DNA from: Armatimonadaceae bacterium
Lineage (GTDB): Bacteria; Armatimonadota; Armatimonadia; Armatimonadales; Armatimonadaceae
Assembly (NCBI GenBank): GCA_030447685.1
Contig: JAUJOK010000015.1
Coordinates: 1,815-65,814, forward strand
Length of the DNA stretch: 64,000 nucleotides
Direction: 5' to 3'
In this document: positions 43,639 to 51,895 of the stretch, piece after piece
How the letters are laid out: the number at the start of each line of letters is the position of its first letter
Position numbering within the stretch: position 1 is the stretch's first letter
Notes under the pieces: model-generated
Seen by the model: only the letters and a program-made list of their open reading frames with translations
What the model was told of the DNA's origin: nothing
Database searches by the model: none
Translations under genes and position numbers: made by a program

Positions 43639-44465
43639 TGCGATCCCCCGCCTGGTATCCTTTGCGCCTGACACAGCAAATTGCGGCAGGGGAAGCGTCG
43701 CTGGCCGACATTTGCGAGCGGGCGGCGCGCTGGAATGTCGCCGAGGTCGAGTTTTACGACGGGCTTCTGGCCCCGGTCGGCCCCTTCGCCCCTGCCGTGG
43801 TGCGGCAGTTGTTCGATGCTTCCGGCGTCCGCATTTCGCTCCTCCTGTGCGCGCCGGACTTCGGTACGCCGTTTCTGGCGGTTCGCAGCAAAGAGCGGGA
43901 AGCGGCGGAGCGGTATTTGGACGCTGCCGCGCAACTTGGCGCAAGCGCGGTGCGGTTCACGGCGGGCGCGCAACACCCAGGGATAGGTCAGGAAGATGCC
44001 CTGAACCTGGCGGCGGAAAATCTGACCGCCCTGGCGGCGATGGCGACTGAGCGGGGGCTGGTCTGCTGTGTCGAAAACATCATCCGCGATACCCGATGGG
44101 AATCCGCCGACATTTCGGCACCTCCCGAAGCGTTCCGCGTTCTGCTCCGAAAACTGCAAAACGCACCGGTACAGGTTCTTTTCAACACGGGCAATCCGCC
44201 GCTGATGCAGACCGATGCGCTTTCCGTGCTGGCCGATATTCCGGAGGGCCGACTGTACGGCCTGCACCTTTCCGACCGGGCCGTCCCGGACGGCCAGTTT
44301 CTTACGCTGGGTGAGGGGCCGACACCGTGGGATCGTCTGAAAGCGGCGCTGCGGGAACGCCAGTTCGATGGCCCGTTAGGCGTGGTGGATGGGCAGACGG
44401 AAGGCGATGACGCCTCGCTGCGCTCGCTGGGGTTTGTGCAGACATGGTGGGACAACAGAAAGTGA
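43638..44465 (+). CDS. Xylose isomerase-like TIM barrel protein
   Basis: A 275-residue AP-endonuclease-2/xylose isomerase-like barrel. Metal or substrate residues are on VEFYDGLL (Glu), CVENIIRDTR (Glu), LFNTGNPPLMQ (Asp usually; here Asn-Thr-Gly) and LHLSDRAVPDGQFLTLGEG (His and Glu). FNTGNP replaces the common D-x-G-N, which may change metal binding. Exact reaction unknown. It is co-translated with pyrF and lies 17 bases before a second isomerase-like gene. Confidence 0.72.
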   Translation: MRSPAWYPLRLTQQIAAGEASLADICERAARWNVAEVEFYDGLLAPVGPFAPAVVRQLFDASGVRISLLLCAPDFGTPFLAVRSKEREAAERYLDAAAQLGASAVRFTAGAQHPGIGQEDALNLAAENLTALAAMATERGLVCCVENIIRDTRWESADISAPPEAFRVLLRKLQNAPVQVLFNTGNPPLMQTDALSVLADIPEGRLYGLHLSDRAVPDGQFLTLGEGPTPWDRLKAALRERQFDGPLGVVDGQTEGDDASLRSLGFVQTWWDNRK

Positions 44466-44482
44466 TTTGAGGAGACGGGGAC

Positions 44483-45289
44483 ATGATGGCTTCGAAGCTT
44501 GCGGTGCAGATGTATACGGTGCGAGACCATACGGCGACGGCAAAGGAGTTGTCGGAAACACTCCGAAAGATCGCCGCCATCGGCTACCGGGCGGTGCAGT
44601 TATCGGCGGTGCGCGCGATGAGCGGCACCACACCTGAAGTGGGTGCAGGGGAAGCGCGACGCATGCTGGATGACAATGGCCTCGCCTGCGTCGCGACACA
44701 TCGAAGCTGGGACGGACTTGCCGAGCACACGGAAGACGAGATAGAGTTCCATCGCATCCTGGGCTGTGACTTTACCGCTATCGGCGGCATTCCCAAAGCC
44801 TTCGGAGAGCGCGGGGCCGAGGGCTATGCCGCCTTCGTCCGCAGCGCCGCCCCGACTATCGAAAAACTGAAGGCGGCGGGCATCGGGTTCGGCTACCATA
44901 ACCATGCCCATGAGTTTCAGCGGCTTGCCGAGACGGCGGAACCGGAAATGCGGACGCTGTACGATATTTTTATCGCCGACGGCGGCCCGGACTTTCTGCT
45001 CGAAATAGACCTGTACTGGGCCTGGCACGCCGGAATCGATCCTGCCGCGCTGATACGCCGCTGTGCCGGGCGCGTCCCGGTCGTCCACCTGAAGGACAAG
45101 GAGGTGGTCGCGGGGCAGGGGCCGGCAATTTCGGCGATTGGCGAAGGCAACCTGCCGTGGGATGTGATCCTGCCCGCCTGCGAAGCGGCGGGCGTCCGCT
45201 GGTACGCGGTGGAGCAGGACACCTGCCGCCGTGATCCGTTTGACTGCCTGCGCTCCAGCTACGAATTCCTTTCGGCACAGGATTTGTAG
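44483..45289 (+). CDS. Sugar phosphate isomerase/epimerase family protein
   Basis: A 268-residue barrel of the same broad family as the gene upstream. LAVQMYTVRDH starts the first strand. YHNHAHEF, LEIDLYWAWHAG, VVHLKDKEV and WYAVEQD carry the usual metal ligands (Glu, Asp, His, Glu). Members include inositol dehydratase/isomerase-like and hydroxypyruvate isomerase-like enzymes. The strong GAGGAGACGGGG box precedes the ATG. It may feed sugars to the same pathway as the GH2 enzyme that follows. Confidence 0.82.
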   Translation: MMASKLAVQMYTVRDHTATAKELSETLRKIAAIGYRAVQLSAVRAMSGTTPEVGAGEARRMLDDNGLACVATHRSWDGLAEHTEDEIEFHRILGCDFTAIGGIPKAFGERGAEGYAAFVRSAAPTIEKLKAAGIGFGYHNHAHEFQRLAETAEPEMRTLYDIFIADGGPDFLLEIDLYWAWHAGIDPAALIRRCAGRVPVVHLKDKEVVAGQGPAISAIGEGNLPWDVILPACEAAGVRWYAVEQDTCRRDPFDCLRSSYEFLSAQDL

Positions 45290-45293
45290 CAGT

Positions 45294-45325
45294 CCCCCTG
45301 CCCGCCATGATTGGCGGGCAGGGGG
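45294..45325. repeat. G-rich palindromic repeat, copy 3
   Basis: CCCCCTGCCCGCCA-TGAT-TGGCGGGCAGGGGG is a perfect 14-bp inverted repeat between genes. It shares its arms with the terminal repeats of the 41833-41961 element and aligns with 12634-12660. There is no T-run, so a terminator role is doubtful. Confidence 0.7.
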
Positions 45326-45396
45326 GTGATCGGGTTAATTGAGACGCGGCGCGGGAAAGAAACGGACACAACCATAAGAAGGCCCTATCGAATTAT

Positions 45397-48300
45397 ATGG
45401 CGATAAAACGCATCAGCCTCGACGGAAGCTGGCGGTTCCGGATCGAGGGTGAGGAGGAAGAGCGGACGATCCAGGTTCCCGCTCCCTGGGAATCACAGTT
45501 CCCGCACCTCGAAGGTCGTGCCGTCACGGCCACGTACACGCGTACCGTAAAGATTCCCGCCGACTGGAAAACGAGCGTCGCGCGCCTGCATATCGGCGCG
45601 GCGGATTACTATAGCGAGGTATCCGTCAACGGCTATCTGGCGGGAACGCACGAGGGCGGCTATACGCCTTTCGATCTGGAGGTTCAGGAGTTTCTGCGCC
45701 CCGGCGAAGAAAACACCATATCCATTCGCATTGCCGACGGCGCACCGGGCCGCTTCGTCACCGGCGCAGGCGATCTGACCCCGCAGGCGACTATCAACCC
45801 CGAAACCCACGCTCAGCAGGCGGCCCGCCCTTTCCCCTTCACGGAGATACCGCACGGAAAGCAGTCATGGTATTCGACGGTAGGCGGCTTGTGGCAAAGC
45901 GTCTATCTGGAGCGCCGCTCCGACTGCTACATCGAGAACGTCTTCGTCCGCCCCGACATCAGGCTCTCCGGAGCTTCCGTGCGCGTACGCCTCGCTCATC
46001 CGCCGCTGCGCGGCGATGAGTGGTCGGTGCGTCTGGTAGTCACGCCGCCCAAAGGCGCGGGCGCGGTTCCGCCGGTCGATCTGCCGGTGCCGGGCGCGCG
46101 GCAAAACATGATGAACCTGGCGCTTTCCCTTCCCGACCCGCTTCTCTGGGAGCCGGACGCCCCCCACCTCTACGGCCTGATTGTCGAACTGCGTCAGAAG
46201 GGTCAGCTACGGGACACGTTCACGACCCGCTTCGGCATGCGCCAGATCGAGACCAGAGACGGCCAGATACTTTTGAACGGTCATCCGATCTTTATCGCGG
46301 GCGCGCTGGATCAGGATTTCTACCCCGGCACCATCTACACGCCGCCCTCCACGGCTTACCTGCGCGAACAGTTCCAGAAGGCCAAAGAGATGGGCCTGAA
46401 CCTGCTGCGCTGCCATATCAAGACGCCGGACCCGCGCTACCTGGATTTGTGCGACGAGATGGGCCTGATGGTCTGGTACGAGATACCAAACTGGGCCATC
46501 CTGACCAAAAAAAGCGGGCGGCGCGGACGCGAGCATCTGGAAGCGATGCTGGAGCGCGATTACAACCACCCTTCGATCCTTATTCTGTCGGTGATGAACG
46601 AATCGTGGGGAATCAACCTGAGCGAGAAATGGCAGCGCGAGTGGCTGGTGGAGATGTTCGACTACGCCAAGGCGCTCGACCCGACGCGCCTGGTGGTGGA
46701 CAACTCGGCCTGCGAAGGCAATTACCACGTCAAAAGCGACATCGACGACTACCACATCTACTACTCCATCCCCGACCACGCGCAGTATTGGGCCGACTGG
46801 TGCGCGGATTTCGCCGCGCGTCCCGCCTGGACCTATACGCGCACGAACGATGCCCGGCGCACGTTCAAGGAAGCGCTGATTTTAAGCGAGTTCGGCAACT
46901 GGGGTCTGCCGAAACTGTCTCTGCTGCGGAAGTGCTACAACGGAAAGGAACCGCCCTGGTTCGCCAGCGGCGCGGGCGCAGCCCGACCCGAAGCCTGCGC
47001 CGAGCGCTTCACGCAGTACCGGCTCGACCGTGTTTTCGGTTCGTGGGACAAGATGGCCGAGGTAAGTCAGGAGCAGCAATTTCTGGCGCTGAAGTACGAG
47101 ATCGAGACGATGCGACGGCACAGCGGCATCGTCGGCTATGTGATTACGGAACTGACCGACCTGCATTGGGAAAGCAACGGCCTGCTGGACATGTGCCGTA
47201 ATCCCAAAGTATTCCACAAGCGTCTGGCATCGATTCAGGGACAGGACCTGCTTATCGTCGATGGGATTTCGCCCACCGTACCGGCGGCCACCGACGACGA
47301 CTCCCCGCCGCGCCATAGCCGTGCGGCGTTCTGGGGGGGCGAGGACCTGACCTTGCCGGTTCGTTTGTCGCACTTTTCCCGCCTCCCATTGAGAGGCAGC
47401 AGTATCCAGTGGGAAGTGGAAGGATTCGGCGATTTGACAGGCCGTCTCCCGATAGAAAACACGCCCCCCATCGGCACGAGTGCGGTGGGCGCGGTGTCGT
47501 TGCGGGTGCCGGACGTGCCGCGCGCACGCGAAGTCACACTGCGTTTGCGCCTGCTGGACATAGACGGCAAGCAGATAACGGAAAACTACGAAACCCTTGC
47601 CTGGTTTCCCGCCGCCGCCCGTGACATCGATCTGCGTCCCGCCGTCTATGTCCATGATCCACTGGACATCCTGCCGAATGCGCGCACCGTTCTGCGCGAT
47701 GCCGATGTTACGCTGGCGGAACATCTGGAGCCGGGCGTTATCTGTCTGGCCTCCGCCGCCGACGACAGGCTGTTGCGCTTCGTGCAGCGCGGCGGCGCGG
47801 CGCTGCTGCTGGCGCTGGAGCGCGAAAGCCTGCCGCGCACAACCAGCGGCCTGGCGAGTGTCGGGCGGGATAAGAACGGCTGGTGGGGCGACTGGTGCAC
47901 CAACCTGAACTGGTTCCGTTCGGGCGGCGGGCGCAGCGGCGACAATCCCTGGGCGTCGCTGCCGCAGACACGGCAGTTCAACTTTACGTTCCAGGGCGTC
48001 GTCCCGAATCGCGTTCTTGTGGGATGGGACGCCGCCGAAGACGCCGACGACATCCGGGCGGGGCTGTTTCTTGGCTGGGTTCGCTTCCCTGCCGCCCTCG
48101 CCGCCGGTTTCCGCTACGGTGAAGGCAAAGTGCTCGCCACCACCTTCGATCTGCTGCGCCGCGCCCCGCGCGACCCGGTCGCCCTGGTCATGCTCGGTGA
48201 TCTGCTGCGGTTCGTCGCCTCCAATCGGTTCACGCCTCGAAAAACCGTGGAGATGACCCGTGTCGAGCTGAGCCGCAGTCTGGTGCGCGCAGCGGACGAG

Positions 48301-48810
48301 GGCGGGACGGTCTGGCGCTACCGCACCACGGAGCCAGATACAGGCTGGACGCAGCCGGATTTCGACGACCGGGGCTGGCGAACCGGGCGTGGCGGCTTCG
48401 GGCGCGGTGTCGAGCAGGCGCGGGCGCGCACTCGCTGGAACACCGCCGATATCTATCTGCGCCTCGCGGTAGAGGTGCCCGCTGAAGGCATCGCGCAGGC
48501 GTCGCTTCGCTACTTCCACGACGACGATATGGAGGTGTTCGTCAACGGCGAACCCCTCTTCACCCGTCCCGGTTATGTGACGGATTATGAGGAGGTAACG
48601 CTCGCTCCCGATCAGGTCGCCCTTTTCAGGCCGGGCCGCAACGTCCTTGCCGTCCATTGCCGCAACCACTACGGCCCGCAGTTCGTGGACATCGGCATTA
48701 CGTACGACGTGGGGGCAAAGACGCCGGAGCAGGCCGGTGAAAACGTCGCCGCATCCCCGATGATGGTGGCCCACCGCCGGGAAATGGTGCTGCAAACGAC
48801 CGGCGGATAA
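45397..48810 (+). CDS. Glycoside hydrolase family 2 with C-terminal binding module
   Basis: A 1137-residue GH2 enzyme (beta-galactosidase/glucuronidase-type). The N-terminal jelly-roll begins ISLDGSWRFRIEGEEEE. An Ig-like domain is followed by the TIM barrel with acid/base Glu in SVMNESWG (about E402) and nucleophile Glu in ILSEFGNWG (about E498). Residues from about 700 form one or two further domains. The last 160 residues (DTGWTQPDFDDRGWRTGRGG, DDMEVFVNGEPLF) look like a GH2-type sugar-binding module. No signal peptide is evident. Substrate unknown. A GT-like and isomerase-like genes are upstream. Confidence 0.88.
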   Translation: MAIKRISLDGSWRFRIEGEEEERTIQVPAPWESQFPHLEGRAVTATYTRTVKIPADWKTSVARLHIGAADYYSEVSVNGYLAGTHEGGYTPFDLEVQEFLRPGEENTISIRIADGAPGRFVTGAGDLTPQATINPETHAQQAARPFPFTEIPHGKQSWYSTVGGLWQSVYLERRSDCYIENVFVRPDIRLSGASVRVRLAHPPLRGDEWSVRLVVTPPKGAGAVPPVDLPVPGARQNMMNLALSLPDPLLWEPDAPHLYGLIVELRQKGQLRDTFTTRFGMRQIETRDGQILLNGHPIFIAGALDQDFYPGTIYTPPSTAYLREQFQKAKEMGLNLLRCHIKTPDPRYLDLCDEMGLMVWYEIPNWAILTKKSGRRGREHLEAMLERDYNHPSILILSVMNESWGINLSEKWQREWLVEMFDYAKALDPTRLVVDNSACEGNYHVKSDIDDYHIYYSIPDHAQYWADWCADFAARPAWTYTRTNDARRTFKEALILSEFGNWGLPKLSLLRKCYNGKEPPWFASGAGAARPEACAERFTQYRLDRVFGSWDKMAEVSQEQQFLALKYEIETMRRHSGIVGYVITELTDLHWESNGLLDMCRNPKVFHKRLASIQGQDLLIVDGISPTVPAATDDDSPPRHSRAAFWGGEDLTLPVRLSHFSRLPLRGSSIQWEVEGFGDLTGRLPIENTPPIGTSAVGAVSLRVPDVPRAREVTLRLRLLDIDGKQITENYETLAWFPAAARDIDLRPAVYVHDPLDILPNARTVLRDADVTLAEHLEPGVICLASAADDRLLRFVQRGGAALLLALERESLPRTTSGLASVGRDKNGWWGDWCTNLNWFRSGGGRSGDNPWASLPQTRQFNFTFQGVVPNRVLVGWDAAEDADDIRAGLFLGWVRFPAALAAGFRYGEGKVLATTFDLLRRAPRDPVALVMLGDLLRFVASNRFTPRKTVEMTRVELSRSLVRAADEGGTVWRYRTTEPDTGWTQPDFDDRGWRTGRGGFGRGVEQARARTRWNTADIYLRLAVEVPAEGIAQASLRYFHDDDMEVFVNGEPLFTRPGYVTDYEEVTLAPDQVALFRPGRNVLAVHCRNHYGPQFVDIGITYDVGAKTPEQAGENVAASPMMVAHRREMVLQTTGG

Positions 48811-48848
48811 TGCGCGGCAGGCGCTTCATTGCCAGGGGGCGACAGGAA

Positions 48849-49385
48849 TCAGACTGCGTCCCGCACGGACGGCGGCACGGGCGTTATCTGCTCGGCGACA
48901 TGAGCGGCCTCGGGATCGGCGACGACGCGCCCGCCGCGCACTGTCGCGCCGATCACGATGCCCGCGCCGATAAGCACGAAGTTCTTGATAATATACTGCC
49001 CCTCCAGCGTCGGCACGAGCGGTGCGCGAGCGAAGGTTTCGGACGGAAAAAAGAAAAGCGGCAGCATCGTTCCCGGCATCTGCAAAAACAGCAGCAGCAG
49101 CGTCGCGCGTAAAAAGCGCCCCGTCAGCAGCCCCAGGCCGATGGCGCATTCCCAGGCGGCCAGCACCGGCACGCTGACTTCCGGCGGCACCAGCCCGAAG
49201 GTCAGCGTGCTGATCGTCCGCGCCGCCAGATTTTCGGCGGAACTGACCCCGGGAAAAAACTTGAGCACTCCGAACCAGAAGAAGACCACTCCCAGCGCTA
49301 TTCGCGTCAGGGTGACGCCGTTATCGGCCATCCACCCGGTTATTCGCGCGTCCGCCGCGTCAAAAAGCAGGCGCAAACGCCCCAT
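48849..49385 (-). CDS. DoxX/YkgB-like membrane protein
   Basis: A 178-residue protein with four hydrophobic helices: TRIALGVVFFWFGVLKFFPG, SVPVLAAWECAIGLGLL, LLLLFLQMPGTMLPLFFFP, and IIKNFVLIGAGIVIGA. The LKFFPG and FxxP pattern resembles DoxX-like and DUF417 (YkgB) proteins, which may handle quinone or thiol stress. The ATG at 49385 (MGRLRLLFDAADARITGWMA) starts a charged amphipathic helix; nine upstream residues are optional. Confidence 0.7.
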   Translation of the reverse strand: MGRLRLLFDAADARITGWMADNGVTLTRIALGVVFFWFGVLKFFPGVSSAENLAARTISTLTFGLVPPEVSVPVLAAWECAIGLGLLTGRFLRATLLLLFLQMPGTMLPLFFFPSETFARAPLVPTLEGQYIIKNFVLIGAGIVIGATVRGGRVVADPEAAHVAEQITPVPPSVRDAV

Positions 49386-49528
49386 TTCCCAGTTCCCTTC
49401 TACGACAGGCACAAGCGGCTGCGGTTCGCGCTATTGCCGTCCCTCACCCACAGCGTGCGGCAGACCCACAGCACCCGAATCCCCCGCCGACGATAATGAT
49501 GCACAGGCGGCTTCCTTTGATTCGTGTT

Positions 49529-50341
49529 TCAGCGACTATGTTTTACCGGCTGTCTGTACGGGCGGTTCCAGCGCACGGTCTTGATGCGACGGATTGGCTT
49601 TCCCCGTTCATCCGTCAGCAGTGCTTCGTATCGGCTTCCGGCAAGCGGTTTCCTGCGCAGACCCAGTTTCGCCAGTCCACGGGAGGCGAAGTCACGCACC
49701 GGATAGCGGATCTCTTCCATGACGCAGTCTGCCGTATATCGCTCGTAAGGGTCATTCAGGCAGGCGAGAAGCGTTGTCTTTATCTCTGCCTTTGTTTTTG
49801 CGGATAACGGCGGGCCGGGTGGCCGGGGATGCAGACGCCCGGGAGCATCCGCCGGTTCCACCAGTTCCGACAGCGCCGAGACGGCGACGGACCGAACATC
49901 ACCAATGGGGTGGCGGCGCGCGATACGCCGCAAAGGGGATATTTCGGCGGGCTGCCCGGTCAGACCCAACGCCACGGTCAGAAGGTCACGCAGACGCGGG
50001 TCTGTCGCTGCGTTCCGCGCCCGCCGAAGCGCCTGAGGATCGCGCACTCCGGGATAGGAAAGTCCCATCGCCAGCGCCGCCTGAATAGTACCGGAATCTA
50101 TATGCCGCGCTCCGTAGGAATGGGACGGCTGGCGCGGCGTCGGGTGAGCGAGTTCCTGCTGCAAATAGGAAACGCCGCGCGCGATGCGCTGGGCGGCGGG
50201 CAGGGGGCTGTCTTTCCGCAGCCAGTGCGCGCGCTGGAGACGGCTCATCGCCTCGCTGGGCGCGGCGCGCGCAGGAAGCAACAGGCTAAGAGATGCCGTG
50301 ACTACGGCTGCAATGAGGCTGCCCGACAGTGGCTTTGCCAT
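49529..50341 (-). CDS. Secreted alpha-helical (HEAT-like) protein
   Basis: A 270-residue protein with a signal peptide (LIAAVVTASLSLLLPARAA). The rest consists of helix pairs such as LRRARNAATDPRLRDLLTVA and GDVRSVAVSALSELVEP, with Asp-Pro-Arg turns, typical of HEAT-like repeats in scaffold proteins. A basic C-terminus (RRIKTVRWNRPYRQPV) ends it. No enzyme motif. AAGGAAAT precedes ATG. It is unrelated to the zwf gene upstream apart from strand. Confidence 0.6.
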   Translation of the reverse strand: MAKPLSGSLIAAVVTASLSLLLPARAAPSEAMSRLQRAHWLRKDSPLPAAQRIARGVSYLQQELAHPTPRQPSHSYGARHIDSGTIQAALAMGLSYPGVRDPQALRRARNAATDPRLRDLLTVALGLTGQPAEISPLRRIARRHPIGDVRSVAVSALSELVEPADAPGRLHPRPPGPPLSAKTKAEIKTTLLACLNDPYERYTADCVMEEIRYPVRDFASRGLAKLGLRRKPLAGSRYEALLTDERGKPIRRIKTVRWNRPYRQPVKHSR

Positions 50342-50368
50342 CAGCCTATTTCCTTTCTGCTCCTGCGG

Positions 50369-51829
50369 CTACGGCTCACGCCACTCGCGGCCCTCGCCCA
50401 GCAGATCGTTCGCTTTGGCCGGTCCCCAGGTTCCTTTGAAATACGGGTGGACATCGGCGGGACGGTCGCGCCAGGCGGCCAGGATCGGCGTGAGCAGGTT
50501 CCACGCCTCCTCCACCTCGTCGCCGCGCGCGAACAGCGAAGCGTCGCCGCGTATCGCGTCCAGCAGCAGCCGCTCGTAGGCGTCGGCGATGGGCGCGTTG
50601 GGAAAGGCCTCTTTATAGGTAAACTCCATGTCCACCGGCTTCAGGCGCATCGCCGGTCCCGGCTCCTTCGCCCCGACCTGAAGGAAGATGCCTTCGTTGG
50701 GCTGGACGCGGATCACCAGAACATTGGGCCGCGCGCCCTGCAAATGCGCGAAAAGCACCTGCGGAATCGGCTTGAACGTGACTGCGACCTCGGTGACGCG
50801 GTGCGGCAGATATTTGCCCGCCCGCAGAAAGAACGGCGTGCCGCCCCACCGCCAGTTATCCAGTTGAAGGCGCAGCGCCGCATAGGTTTCCGTAGCCGAT
50901 TCGGGCGGAACGCCCTCTTCCGCGCGGTAGCCATCGTACTGCCCGCGCACGGTGGCGTGCGGCATCTGGTCCGGGGACAGCGGGCGAATGGCGCGCAGAA
51001 CCTTTACTTTTTCATCGCGCACCGCGTGGGCGTCCAGGGCGACCGGCGGCTCCATCGCCACCAGCGAGAGAATCTGGAGTGCGTGGTTCTGGAGCATATC
51101 GCGGGCGATACCCGCTTCGTTGAAGTAGCCGCCTCGCCCCTCCACCCCGATGTTTTCCGCGACCGTTATCTGCACATGATCGATAAAGTTGCGGTTCCAG
51201 AGCGGCTCGAAAAGCTCGTTGGCGAAGCGGAACACGAGGATGTTTTGCACCGTCTCCTTGCCCAGATAGTGATCGATGCGGTAAACCTGATCCTCGGAAA
51301 AGCGGCGCAGGATAGTGTGATTCAGCCGCCGGGCGGTGTCGATGTCATAGCCGAAGGGTTTTTCCACAATGACGCGCGCCCAGTTCCCGCAGCCCTCTTT
51401 GACCTGCGACAGCTTCGCCTTGCCCAGATGCTCAATAACCATCTCGTACTGTTCCGGCGGGATGGCGAGATAGTACAGGTGATTGCAGGGCATTCCCCGC
51501 TCGGCGTCCATCGCTTCCAGACGCTGCGCCAGGGCGGCGTAGCCTTCGTCATTGTCGAACTCGCCGCGCTGGTAGAAGCAGAGCGCGGCGAACTCGCGCC
51601 ACCTGTCATCGTTTGTGGGAAGATCGGGCGCGTGCTTTTCGATGGACGCCTTCAGGTCGCTGCGAAAAACCTCGTCATCTTTATCGCGGCGCGCGTAGGC
51701 CAGGATCGTGAACTGCGCGGGCAGCAGCCCCTCACGAAACAGGGCATAGAGCGCCGGGCCAAGTTTACGCTGGGTCAGGTCGCCGGTCGCGCCGAACAAG
51801 ACGAAGGTACAGGGATCGAGGCTATTCAC
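50369..51829 (-). CDS. zwf: Glucose-6-phosphate 1-dehydrogenase, copy A
   Basis: A 486-residue enzyme that oxidises glucose-6-phosphate with NAD(P)+ in the oxidative pentose phosphate pathway. Coenzyme motif [11 protein letters not shown] (residues 13-23), EKPFGYD, and active-site RIDHYLGKE are intact. Length is normal. The second zwf lies about 3 kb away on the same strand with a large secreted protein between them. Copy A has different coenzyme-loop residues (Gln-Arg) from copy B (Ser-Arg). The start is a GTG with a GGAGA-like box. Confidence 0.95.
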   Translation of the reverse strand: MNSLDPCTFVLFGATGDLTQRKLGPALYALFREGLLPAQFTILAYARRDKDDEVFRSDLKASIEKHAPDLPTNDDRWREFAALCFYQRGEFDNDEGYAALAQRLEAMDAERGMPCNHLYYLAIPPEQYEMVIEHLGKAKLSQVKEGCGNWARVIVEKPFGYDIDTARRLNHTILRRFSEDQVYRIDHYLGKETVQNILVFRFANELFEPLWNRNFIDHVQITVAENIGVEGRGGYFNEAGIARDMLQNHALQILSLVAMEPPVALDAHAVRDEKVKVLRAIRPLSPDQMPHATVRGQYDGYRAEEGVPPESATETYAALRLQLDNWRWGGTPFFLRAGKYLPHRVTEVAVTFKPIPQVLFAHLQGARPNVLVIRVQPNEGIFLQVGAKEPGPAMRLKPVDMEFTYKEAFPNAPIADAYERLLLDAIRGDASLFARGDEVEEAWNLLTPILAAWRDRPADVHPYFKGTWGPAKANDLLGEGREWREP

Positions 51830-51895
51830 GAGAAAAGTCTCCGTTTTCCAGACGGGGCAGTCGGCGGCAGGCCCACTATAGACCGCCCCTTTCTG

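Noticed and set aside
46882-48795. 637-codon antisense reading over the GH2 gene
   Set aside because: Arg/Gln/His-rich shadow of a gene with clear GH2 motifs.
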